A stretch of 64,000 bases of DNA from Flavobacterium sp. LC2016-23 (lineage in GTDB: Bacteria; Bacteroidota; Bacteroidia; Flavobacteriales; Flavobacteriaceae): positions 42,870 through 106,869 of the forward strand of contig NZ_WKKE01000023.1 in assembly GCF_009674775.1 (NCBI RefSeq), read 5' to 3'. Every line of letters begins with the position of its first letter. The first letter of the stretch is position 1. Positions 36,452 through 46,595 of this stretch are shown piece by piece. Made by a program: the position numbers and the translations under genes. Under the pieces are notes generated by a model. The model did not search any database and was not told the DNA's origin. It saw only the letters and a list, made by a program, of their open reading frames with translations.

Positions 36452-36584
36452 TTGTGCTAGTGTTTATTCTTTTGAAAAGCTGTAGATAAACTTCAACAAA
36501 AAGAACATAAATTATTGATATTCATAAAAATACATTTCAATTCTTACAATAAAAAATGTATGTATTTGTATGGTGAAAACACAA

Positions 36585-36609
36585 ACCAGTCCTTTACTAA
36601 AAGACTGGT
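36585..36609 (-). terminator. Weak terminator after susD
   Basis: ACCAGTCCTTT pairs with AAAGACTGGT (one bulge). On the minus strand the stem is followed by a T-rich but interrupted run, so termination is probably partial. Confidence 0.6.
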
Positions 36610-36703
36610 CTGTGGTTATTGATAAGTCATTTGTTTTTTGTTACGACTGCAGACTGCTTTAAGCCTGCAGCGTAAAAAAAAACAAACTAAACGAAACTAC
36701 TAT

Positions 36704-38239
36704 TTACCAGCCTTTATTCTGAAATAAAGCGCCTTTGCTTACTGCAATTTCATCTGGCGGTATTGGCCATACATGGTGAATGGCAGGATTAAAATTACGG
36801 GCAGGATAAATCACTGTTCCGTCATAATGGTGTAACGGTTTTGCGTAGGTCGCCTGCGCATCGCCCCAACGTACTAAATCGTAATGACGGTCGGTCCATT
36901 CTCCCGCTAACTCACAACGTCTTTCTCTTTTCAGATCAGTCATGGTAGCTCCCGAAATACTGGCAAGACCTGCACGGTTGCGAATCATATTTATTTCGGT
37001 ATCTGCATTCTGCCCTTTCATTAATTTTGATTCCGCCAGCATCAGGATCACATCAGCATAACGCAATAGTGGTACATTCAGTGCTGTTGACGGTTTATCA
37101 CCGTTGGCATTTACATAACGAATGTCGATTCCTCCAGAGTTCGTTTTTGGATAACCGAAAGGCTCCATATATTTTTTAAACTGATACCCCGTTCTGTTAC
37201 TTGAACTCACGACATATTTCCCTACGTTAAAAGTTGCTAATTCACCGAAGTACATAAACTGATCGCCTTTTTGTAAAATCGTGGCAGTACGTCTTTTATC
37301 AGCAGGGTCATAAGCATCAAATAATTCTTTGGTTGGGTAAAAATTTCCCCAGCCGTTGTAAACTCCCCAGCCTTTATCTTCCAGGCAAACTCCGGGAAAG
37401 ATCGATCCAAGTGACGTATTCTCAGCACTTGAAGTAACCGACCAAATGTATTCTGAAGACCAGTTATTCTTGATTTTAAAGACATCTTCAAAATTAGGAA
37501 GCAACGCATGTTTACCACTGTTTACGATCATGTTGGCATATTTGATCGCATTGTCCCAGTCTTTTGCATAGAGATACGTACGAACTAAATAGGCCCAAGC
37601 CGCAGTTTTGTGCGCACGTCCGTAATTGTCTGTGGTCAGTTCATTAAAATAAGGCAGCAAGTCGGCCGCTTTTTGCAAATCAGCCGCGATATAAGCATAA
37701 TTTTCTGCTACATTTTTTGCACGCGGTACATACACATTAGTTGGGTCATTTCGATCCTGAATCGGAATTCCGGCGCGATCATCGCCATAGTGATAGGCCA
37801 ATTCTAAATGCATGACAGCATGGTTGAAATACGCTTCACCCAGCATCATGTTTCTCGTTTTTTCATCTAATGCAATGTTTGGAACATTACGGATTACGTC
37901 ATTACAGCGTTTCATGACTTCGTAATGCAGCCTCCAGATATCTTTCGTATCGGATTCTGATCCGTCTACGATGAAATTTTTAATACGTTCTGCATTTTGT
38001 CTTGGTTTGGTTCCGATATCATCACTGGCATTATTCAGCCAGAAAAAACCACGTCCATACATATTATCATCCGAATACAAGGCATAAATAGCATTTACGC
38101 CTGCCTTTGCATCTGCGGGTGTTTTCCAGAAATTCCCACTCGAAGGAGCTCCCTGAGGCACCAGATCAAGTTCGCTTTCGCAAGCTGTCGTACCTAGCAG
38201 CATGGTAAAACTCAATAATAAAATACTTATTTTTTTCAT
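36704..38239 (-). CDS. SusD/RagB-family outer membrane lipoprotein
   Basis: Substrate-binding surface lipoprotein of 511 residues that would cap the SusC channel. The lipobox LGTTACESELDLVPQG puts the lipidated Cys near 20. Family features include an early SGNFWKTPADAKAGVNAIYA, TPR-like helices in the first half (MMLGEAYFNHAVMHLELAY) and the C-terminal LLRYADVILMLAESK, IRNRAGL and RERRCELAGEWTDRHYDLVRWG. It is 20 bp downstream of SusC in the usual order. The ligand is not identifiable; adjacent phosphatases rather than glycosidases hint at a phosphorylated compound. Confidence 0.94.
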   Translation of the reverse strand: MKKISILLLSFTMLLGTTACESELDLVPQGAPSSGNFWKTPADAKAGVNAIYALYSDDNMYGRGFFWLNNASDDIGTKPRQNAERIKNFIVDGSESDTKDIWRLHYEVMKRCNDVIRNVPNIALDEKTRNMMLGEAYFNHAVMHLELAYHYGDDRAGIPIQDRNDPTNVYVPRAKNVAENYAYIAADLQKAADLLPYFNELTTDNYGRAHKTAAWAYLVRTYLYAKDWDNAIKYANMIVNSGKHALLPNFEDVFKIKNNWSSEYIWSVTSSAENTSLGSIFPGVCLEDKGWGVYNGWGNFYPTKELFDAYDPADKRRTATILQKGDQFMYFGELATFNVGKYVVSSSNRTGYQFKKYMEPFGYPKTNSGGIDIRYVNANGDKPSTALNVPLLRYADVILMLAESKLMKGQNADTEINMIRNRAGLASISGATMTDLKRERRCELAGEWTDRHYDLVRWGDAQATYAKPLHHYDGTVIYPARNFNPAIHHVWPIPPDEIAVSKGALFQNKGW

Positions 38240-38259
38240 TTTGTTTGTTTTAATATTTT

Positions 38260-41200
38260 TTAAAAAGTTGCGTTTACACCGGTCATATAAATTCTTGAAA
38301 GCGGATATTTCCCTAAATCCAGACCGAAATTGTTCAGTCCAACTTCAGGATCCATTCCCGAGTATTTAGTAATTGTGAAAAGGTTTTGGGCGGAGATAAA
38401 GAATCTCAGGTTTGCTTTTCCGTGTAACCAGCTGTCTTTAACCGTGTAACCAATAGCCACATTTTTCAATCTCAGGTAATCTGCCTTTTCAATATAAAAA
38501 TCAGAGATTCTTCCGAAGTTATTGTTGTTGTCCGTTGCTGAAAGTACCGGTATTTTTGTATCTGTGTTCTGCGGTGACCAGGCATCTTTCGACTCTGCCA
38601 GCAAATTGTACCCCGGGAAAGAACCATTCAGACCCGTATATTTTACAGCATTAAAAACACTGTTACCGGCTGCTCCGCTTAAAAAGATATTCATATCAAA
38701 GCCTTTATACCTGAAATTGGTATTTAAGCTGAAGGTTGTTTTTGGAAAAGGATTTCCTAATACGACCCTGTCATTGTTATTGATCACACCGTCTCCGTTT
38801 ACGTCTTTAAACTTCATGTCTCCCGCAACGGCATTCGGCTGATAGACTACACCTGATTTGTTTACATATGCTTTTGCTTCTGCAGTACTTTGAAACAGTC
38901 CGTCTGTGGCATAGCCGTAAAAGGCTCCTACCGGGCTTCCTACCTGATAGATATTCGCTAAAGGCAAACTACGAACCCTGCTTATATTAAGCGGCTCCAG
39001 GGAAGTTAAATCATCTTTGATGGAAACAATCTTGTTGTGTAAAAAAGCAGCATTTGCTGTCACATCAAATTTAAATTCGCCTCGTGTTTTCTGATACGTA
39101 AGACTTGCTTCAAGACCTTTATTTTCTACATCACCTGAATTTACGATGCGACCTAATGGTGTTCCTGCCACTCCCGGCAGCTGATCGCGAACCAGCATGT
39201 CTTTGTTGGTCTTTTTATAAACATCTACAGAACCTGTAAGTGTATTGTTGAAAAGGCTGAAATCCAAACCTAAGTTGGTTTGCTCGGAGCTTTCCCATTT
39301 TAAAGCCGGATTTGATAATTCGCTTTCGGAATACCCGTAATTAATCACCGGAGTAGAGCCGATTAAAGCAGAAGTCTGGTTTAACGGTACACTAAACTGG
39401 TAAGGTCCAAGGTTTCCTAAATTTCCGATTTCTCCCCAGCTCGCACGTAATTTTAAATTGTTTACTGTTGACGTCATGTTTTTCATAAATCCTTCTTCAG
39501 AGATCAGCCATCCTGCAGAAACAGAAGGATATACTCGCCAACGGTTGGCTGACGTCAGTTTTGAAGTACCGTCACGACGCACAATTCCGGAGAATAAATA
39601 CTTTTGATTAAAATCATAATTTAACCTTCCCACATAAGAAGAAATAATCTCTTCTGACATTCCCGCTCCCAACTGTTGAATTAATTTTGCATTCAGTAAA
39701 TAACGTTGTGAAGGATCTTCATTATCAAAGCCTGTACCCGATACACTGTAAAAATCTCTTTTCGTGTCCTGATAAGTATATCCTGCCAAAGCTTTAAAAT
39801 TATGTTTCCCAAATGATCTATCGTACGAAAGTGTCTGCTCACCCAATAAATCGGTTGTAGTAGAAGTCGTTTGCGTTAATCTGTTAAAGTCAAATACTTT
39901 ACCCGGCTCTGTAATCTTCACCGTAAAATCTTTGTAATCATTCTGGATTCTGGTATATCCCCAGTTGGATTTAATTTTCAGGCCTTTAATAATTTCCCAT
40001 TCCGCATAAGGATTGATCAGTATCGTTGAAATTGGATTGCTGTTATCCAGTCTTTTCAGATACGCCACCGGATTGATTACGTCCCCGTACGACCCTATAT
40101 ATTTCTCCGGAACCCCACCAAATTGTCCGGAACCGTCTTCTCTGTATACTGTTGCATTTGGCGGATATAAGATCGCTCCTAAAATGGCCCCTGTATAAGC
40201 ACTGGAAGTGTTGGCGCTCTGACCATTCGTTAAGGAATACGTCAGGTTTTCTCCTATGGTAAAATTGGGTGCCAGCTTGAAAGAAGAATTTGCTCTTGCG
40301 GTATAACGGCTTGCATCTGTATTTAACAGGATTCCTTCGTTTTTACGGTAACTTCCCGACAGGAAGAAATTCGATTTTTCGGTTTTTCCGTTTACCGAAA
40401 CAGACAAATCCTGAATTTCACCTGTCTGAAAAATTTCATCCATCCAGTTGGTTTTAGTGATTCTGGCAGTAGGTTCAAATGCCGGATCAAAAGCAGGTAT
40501 TCTTGGTAATCCCGCGTTATCCCTGGCCGTGTTCATCGCGTCTGCATATTCTGCGGCATTAAGTACTTTCAATTTTTTGGCTACACTCTGAAAACCTCCC
40601 TGATAGTTCACATTTACATTCAGACGCTCCGAAGTTCCTTTTTTAGATGTAATTAAAATCACCCCTCCGGAAGCTCTTGCTCCGTAAATGGCTGCTGAAG
40701 CCGCATCTTTCAAAACACTGATCGAAGCAATATCATTTGGGTTAATCGTATTCAGTGAACCACTGTAAATAATTCCGTCCAGTACAATTAAAGGCGTTTC
40801 TGCATTTAGCGAACCAATACCACGAATATTGATGGTAGGTTCTCCTGTAGGGTCACCTCCATTATTAATAACCGTAACACCAGCTACTGTACCCTGAAGC
40901 AAATCGGCAGCAGAATTATACGTTCTGCTCGAGGTTTCTTTCATCGAAACAGATCCTACAGCCCCTAGTACTTCATTCTTTTTGACACTTCCGTATCCCA
41001 TTACCACCACTTCCTGTAATTGTTTTACATCGGCGGCTAATTTGACATTCAGGTTCTTTTTGCTCTCCGTAACTTTGATTTCCTGCGTAACATAACCCAC
41101 ATAGGAAAAAATCAGCAAAGCTTCAGAGGAATTGATTTCCATGGTAAACGTTCCGTCAAAATCGGTCGTTGCCGTTGCACTTGACCCTTTGTCTTTAATG

Positions 41201-41649
41201 CCTACTCCCGGCAAAGGCATCCCGTCATCACCGCCAAAAACAGTTCCGGATACCGTAATTTTGTTTTGTCCGGCATCGCTGATTTTCTGATTTCTCTTAA
41301 TAACAATGTTGTTGCTGATAATTTCATATTTCAGAAAAAAACTGCTGCAGATCTTATCCAAAGCATATTCCAGCGTTACATCGTTCAGTTTTAAACTTGC
41401 TTTTTGATTGGTATTGATCTGATTGGCTTCATACATAAAATGTACATCAACCTGTTTTTCAATTTTTTGGAGAATGTTTTTTATATTTTCATTTTCTACT
41501 TTTAATGTTATTCTTTTATCCATATCGACATTTCCGGCTTTTGCCGTTACTCCGATAAAAAATAAAGCAATGAACAGAATTAATTGAGGCATAACGCCTT
41601 TTTTAATGCTTTGACACTTTGCGACGTACCGCATTTGTTTTTCATTCAT
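38260..41649 (-). CDS. SusC/RagA-family TonB-linked outer membrane protein
   Basis: Import channel of 1129 residues. The open frame extends upstream to 41814, but the ATG at 41649 is preferred: the extra part overlaps the fecR 3' end and looks like shadow translation. The signal region is long (about 1-40, QLILFIALFFIGVTAKAG). Then come an STN domain (about 45-120), a carboxypeptidase-regulatory-like domain (GTVFGGDDGMPLPGVGIKD), the SusC signature (VVMGYGSVKKNEVLGAVGSV), the plug (NIRGIGSLNAETPLIVLDG) and the barrel ending RIYMTGVNATF. The STN domain and FecR/sigma neighbours indicate self-inducing control. Confidence 0.94.
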   Translation of the reverse strand: MNEKQMRYVAKCQSIKKGVMPQLILFIALFFIGVTAKAGNVDMDKRITLKVENENIKNILQKIEKQVDVHFMYEANQINTNQKASLKLNDVTLEYALDKICSSFFLKYEIISNNIVIKRNQKISDAGQNKITVSGTVFGGDDGMPLPGVGIKDKGSSATATTDFDGTFTMEINSSEALLIFSYVGYVTQEIKVTESKKNLNVKLAADVKQLQEVVVMGYGSVKKNEVLGAVGSVSMKETSSRTYNSAADLLQGTVAGVTVINNGGDPTGEPTINIRGIGSLNAETPLIVLDGIIYSGSLNTINPNDIASISVLKDAASAAIYGARASGGVILITSKKGTSERLNVNVNYQGGFQSVAKKLKVLNAAEYADAMNTARDNAGLPRIPAFDPAFEPTARITKTNWMDEIFQTGEIQDLSVSVNGKTEKSNFFLSGSYRKNEGILLNTDASRYTARANSSFKLAPNFTIGENLTYSLTNGQSANTSSAYTGAILGAILYPPNATVYREDGSGQFGGVPEKYIGSYGDVINPVAYLKRLDNSNPISTILINPYAEWEIIKGLKIKSNWGYTRIQNDYKDFTVKITEPGKVFDFNRLTQTTSTTTDLLGEQTLSYDRSFGKHNFKALAGYTYQDTKRDFYSVSGTGFDNEDPSQRYLLNAKLIQQLGAGMSEEIISSYVGRLNYDFNQKYLFSGIVRRDGTSKLTSANRWRVYPSVSAGWLISEEGFMKNMTSTVNNLKLRASWGEIGNLGNLGPYQFSVPLNQTSALIGSTPVINYGYSESELSNPALKWESSEQTNLGLDFSLFNNTLTGSVDVYKKTNKDMLVRDQLPGVAGTPLGRIVNSGDVENKGLEASLTYQKTRGEFKFDVTANAAFLHNKIVSIKDDLTSLEPLNISRVRSLPLANIYQVGSPVGAFYGYATDGLFQSTAEAKAYVNKSGVVYQPNAVAGDMKFKDVNGDGVINNNDRVVLGNPFPKTTFSLNTNFRYKGFDMNIFLSGAAGNSVFNAVKYTGLNGSFPGYNLLAESKDAWSPQNTDTKIPVLSATDNNNNFGRISDFYIEKADYLRLKNVAIGYTVKDSWLHGKANLRFFISAQNLFTITKYSGMDPEVGLNNFGLDLGKYPLSRIYMTGVNATF

Positions 41650-41710
41650 AATGGTGTTGTTTTGATTTTTTTTTGATTGTTTGTGTTTATTGTTAGGTAA
41701 GGCTTTGCGT

Positions 41711-42631
41711 CTATTGAATTCTGTACACTCCCGATTCGATTTTATAATTGGCATTGATGATATTACACACCAATCCGATGACCTGCTCCGCCGGAAGTTC
41801 CTTGAAGTAGGCACTTATCCTGAGCGCATTGAGATTCTTGTTTTCAATGGAAATGGCAACATTATAATTGCGGTTGATCGTTGCTATAACCTCGGGAAGA
41901 GGTGTATCCTCAAAAACGATAATATTTTTTCTCCACAGTGAAATGGAGTTCATCGGAATATTAATGAAGGCATGCAGGCTGCTGTTTTTCGATTTGAAAA
42001 CAACTTTTTGGCCCGGCGTTACATACACGTTCTCATCCGTTACCGTCGATTTCACATTTACTCTTCCCGTGAGAACTGAAACTTCCTGTGTGGCCTGGCC
42101 CGGATAGGCCTGCACATTAAAACTGGTGCCCAGTACTTTGGTATCCATCTTGTCTGTGTGAATGATGAAAGGATGCTTTTTATCTTTGGCAACATCAAAA
42201 AAAGCTTCCCCTGTTAAATACACTTCACGGGTGTCCCCTTTAAATTTACTCGGGTATTTTAAAAGGCTGCCTGCATTAAGCCAGATCTGTGTTCCGTCGC
42301 TTAGTGTTATTTTGGTATGTTCGCCCGGTTTTGCGGCATATTGTCTGGTGGTGATGGTTTCTGAATTCAAAAAGAAGAATCCCGTTAATCCGGCTGCAAG
42401 CAAAAGAGAAGCTGCCATTATCCAGTTTCTGCTGTTTAGGAAAAATACCTTATCTGATTTTTTGATCGCTCTGATTTCTTTTTTAAGTTTTGAAATATCC
42501 GATGCAATAACAATCCCTTCTGCGGATATTTCTTCCGGGTTATCGTACCAGTTGTTCCACATTTGCTTTCCTTTTAAAGAAGGCTTACCTTCTAAAAAAG
42601 ATTTTATATCTTGATGTAATTTCTCAGGCAT
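41711..42631 (-). CDS. FecR-family anti-sigma factor
   Basis: Anti-sigma regulator of 306 residues. The cytoplasmic N-terminus (about 1-85) is longer than in the two other FecR proteins here. A membrane segment lies near 88-106 (IMAASLLLAAGLTGFFFL). The periplasmic FecR domain has DGTQIWLNAGSLLKYPSKF, TGEAFFDVAKDKKHPF and KVLGTSFNVQAYPG, and the C-terminal part has ATINRNYNVAISIENK. It lies between its sigma factor and SusC (61 bp to the chosen SusC start). Confidence 0.94.
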   Translation of the reverse strand: MPEKLHQDIKSFLEGKPSLKGKQMWNNWYDNPEEISAEGIVIASDISKLKKEIRAIKKSDKVFFLNSRNWIMAASLLLAAGLTGFFFLNSETITTRQYAAKPGEHTKITLSDGTQIWLNAGSLLKYPSKFKGDTREVYLTGEAFFDVAKDKKHPFIIHTDKMDTKVLGTSFNVQAYPGQATQEVSVLTGRVNVKSTVTDENVYVTPGQKVVFKSKNSSLHAFINIPMNSISLWRKNIIVFEDTPLPEVIATINRNYNVAISIENKNLNALRISAYFKELPAEQVIGLVCNIINANYKIESGVYRIQ

Positions 42632-42744
42632 TATAATTTTTTATAGCTTTAATAATAAGTCTCGGGAATTCCGGTTTCAGGTAGGCGCTCCAGGTTACGC
42701 TTTTGTTAAGAAAATAAAAGAGGGCCGGGAGTTGAAATCTCGTT

Positions 42745-43302
42745 TTAGTTAAAATCACCCAAATAAAGTCGCATGAATTTTAAAGCATAGCTAATATGAT
42801 ACTTCACGGTCTCATGCGAAACATTCAGTTCTTCTGCTATTTCTTTATTGGAATATTGTTTGAAACGGCTCAGGATAAAAACCTCTTTGGCTTTTTTAGG
42901 CAGTAAGGAGGTCGCTTTGTCTAAAGCTTCCTGAAGTTCATCATGATAAATAGATTCTTCGGTAGTATTATCAGATTCTTGAAGAGAAGAATTTCGATCG
43001 GAAACCTCCTTAATATATTGATCATTCACCATATTGGACCTGATGTAATCCAGCGTCACATAACGTACTGAAGTATACATATAGGCCGAAAACTTTTTCT
43101 GAATGATTAGGGTTTTACGTCGCTCCCAGATCGTGGTAAAAACTTCCTGAACAATCTCTTCCGAAATTGGAATCGATTTCATTCGCTGGTAAACGAAGCG
43201 GACCAGTACATCTCTGTATCGGAAATACAATTCATCAAAAGCTCTGTCTTTTCCTTGTTTCAATAATTCAACAAGCTCTTCGTCAGTGTATTTTTTATAC
43301 AT
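42745..43302 (-). CDS. ECF RNA polymerase sigma factor
   Basis: ECF sigma factor of 185 residues. Region 2 has FDELYFRYRDVLVRFVYQRM and EEIVQEVFTTIWERR; region 4 has LPKKAKEVFILSRFKQYSNK and the helix-turn-helix NKEIAEELNVSHETVKYHIS. It is of the Bacteroidota subtype that heads FecR-SusC-SusD operons. It is 113 bp upstream of fecR. Confidence 0.94.
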   Translation of the reverse strand: MYKKYTDEELVELLKQGKDRAFDELYFRYRDVLVRFVYQRMKSIPISEEIVQEVFTTIWERRKTLIIQKKFSAYMYTSVRYVTLDYIRSNMVNDQYIKEVSDRNSSLQESDNTTEESIYHDELQEALDKATSLLPKKAKEVFILSRFKQYSNKEIAEELNVSHETVKYHISYALKFMRLYLGDFN

Positions 43303-43975
43303 AATACATCACTTTTGCCGCAGTTGCCAAATAAACGGTTTTTCGTAAAAAACAGGATTGGATTGTTTTTCTGCAATGTATTCTTACTCTAAAAAACGAC
43401 ATATATACAAGTATTGGGTTCTTATAATATGTCTCCAAAATTAGTCCTGAGGGTAGGTCAAAAAGGTTACGTTTACATTAATAAAAAGGTCGGATTACTA
43501 AACATATTATTAACATTCGACCTTAAATGTTATCCCAATGTGGCGGGGCAGAAAGAATAAACTTACTTATGGATAAAGTATAACCGGAGTTAAAAATAAA
43601 ACTCATGAATCTGAACTATTTTACTGCTATTACCCTACGGCCAAATTGATTTATGAAATAAGGAATAAGGAACAAACCGCATTTAAAACTGTTGTACGCA
43701 CAGTTTAAAATTCTACAAAAAAGGCTTCGAAATTTTCGCACAAAAAAACAGGTACTTATACGCGATTCTAAAAAATAAATCTTTAATAACTTCGATGGCA
43801 AATCTTTCACTTAAGAAGTACGCTAAGAAACATTTAAAGTACAATTAGTTTAAATCATTCGGATGATAACGAACAATTTTAAAACTGATTAACAAGAGAT
43901 TATCAAGTAAAATATTGGATTCAAAACATTTAAATTCTTTATAAAATAAATATCTAATTTATAAAACTACAAATT
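43303..43975. other. Divergent gene-free region
   Basis: AT-rich region between the minus-strand sigma factor and the plus-strand three-gene operon; it must hold both promoters. A 64-codon minus-strand frame (43616-43810) lacks any recognisable feature and is not called. TCTAATTTAT near 43950 loosely resembles a -7 box for the operon. No clear repeat. Confidence 0.5.
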
Positions 43976-45451
<1,476 letters not shown>

Positions 45452-45453
45452 CC

Positions 45454-46584
45454 ATGGAACGATATATAGTAATTGTACCCCGACTTAATGTGCGCAAAGC
45501 TCCTGTAACGGAATTTACAGATCAAAATATTTCGCTTCCTACGGTTAGTAAAGGAGTGATATTGAATTTGGAGGAATACAAAGATGTTCCTAACCCCAAT
45601 TTAGGGAAATGGTATAAAGATAGTCATGGACAGTTTTATTGGGGAGGCGGATTGAAATTAATGGATCCTGCATTAGCTTCTGATGCATCTCTCAATGAGT
45701 ATCCATGGTGGCTAAAAAACAATTTATACTCAATCCCTGATTTATGGAAAGAAAAAAACGAAACCAAAGTCACTATTGCTTTATTAGATACAGGTATTAA
45801 TGAACATATTGATTTTAATTTTAATAACATAATCGGATATAATTATCTAGAAAACACGCCAAATTATAAAACAGATGTCCATGGTCACGGAACTCACCTT
45901 GCGGGTATTATGACTGCACAGGGAAAAATATCTTATGGTGTTGCCCCTACCGCTAATTTATTTGTTGCAAAAGTTTGTGACAATCAGGGAAGACCTGTAT
46001 TTAGTGCTGTAAAAGAAGCACTTGAAAATATACTAAATGAAAAAAATGGCGCGAAAGATATAGACATTATTAACATGAGTTTTGATCTGGCTGTGGGTAA
46101 AAAAGATGTCGTAAATATCAAACTGAAACAGGAAATTGAAGAACTGATAAAAGAAATTGCAAATAAAAAAAAATGTCTTTGTGTTGCAGCTTGTGGCAAT
46201 TCGGGTGAATATTTTGATTTACCGCTTGAGTATTCTCCTGCTTATCTGGACGAAGTAATTTCTGTCGGGGGATTTAAAGAAAATTTTAGTCGTGATCCGA
46301 TTTCTAATAAATCCGTTAATTTAGATATACTAGGGCCTTCCAGTGGCATTATTTCATTGAAAGGCAAAAATGAAGTGGTAATAGATGGCGGAACGAGTCA
46401 GTCTGCTGCATTTGTAAGTGCAGTATGTGCTTTAGGCATTCAAAAACTCAAAAGCAAAGACATGTACTCTGAAAAATTACTAAAAAACCTTTTGTACAAA
46501 ACTGCCAAAATACTGCCCGGCCAGGTACCCATTGAATATGGCCACGGTCTAATAAATCCAAATTATTTTATCTCACTCCTGTAA
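45454..46584 (+). CDS. Subtilisin-like S8 protease with N-terminal SH3-like region (gene 2)
   Basis: Serine protease of 376 residues without a signal peptide or propeptide. Residues about 1-72 resemble a bacterial SH3 domain (IVIVPRLNVRKAP at its start, GKWYKDSHGQFYWGG later). The catalytic domain (about 95-376) carries the full triad: D112 in LLDTGIN, H145 in HGHGTHLAG and S315 in GGTSQSAAF, plus the oxyanion Asn in AACGNSGEY. Being apparently cytosolic and coupled to a membrane protein and a secreted protein, it may cut an intracellular target or one of its partners when triggered (inference). It has no T9SS tail, unlike the secreted subtilisin at 7.4-10.3 kb. Confidence 0.93.
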   Translation: MERYIVIVPRLNVRKAPVTEFTDQNISLPTVSKGVILNLEEYKDVPNPNLGKWYKDSHGQFYWGGGLKLMDPALASDASLNEYPWWLKNNLYSIPDLWKEKNETKVTIALLDTGINEHIDFNFNNIIGYNYLENTPNYKTDVHGHGTHLAGIMTAQGKISYGVAPTANLFVAKVCDNQGRPVFSAVKEALENILNEKNGAKDIDIINMSFDLAVGKKDVVNIKLKQEIEELIKEIANKKKCLCVAACGNSGEYFDLPLEYSPAYLDEVISVGGFKENFSRDPISNKSVNLDILGPSSGIISLKGKNEVVIDGGTSQSAAFVSAVCALGIQKLKSKDMYSEKLLKNLLYKTAKILPGQVPIEYGHGLINPNYFISLL

Positions 46585-46595
46585 AAATTGATTTT

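Noticed and set aside
41650..41814. 55-codon N-terminal extension of the SusC protein
   Set aside because: It overlaps the fecR 3' end in another frame and precedes a normal export signal; the ATG at 41649 is better.
43616..43810. 64-codon minus-strand frame
   Set aside because: Basic, cysteine-containing low-complexity translation with no domain, in a divergent promoter region.
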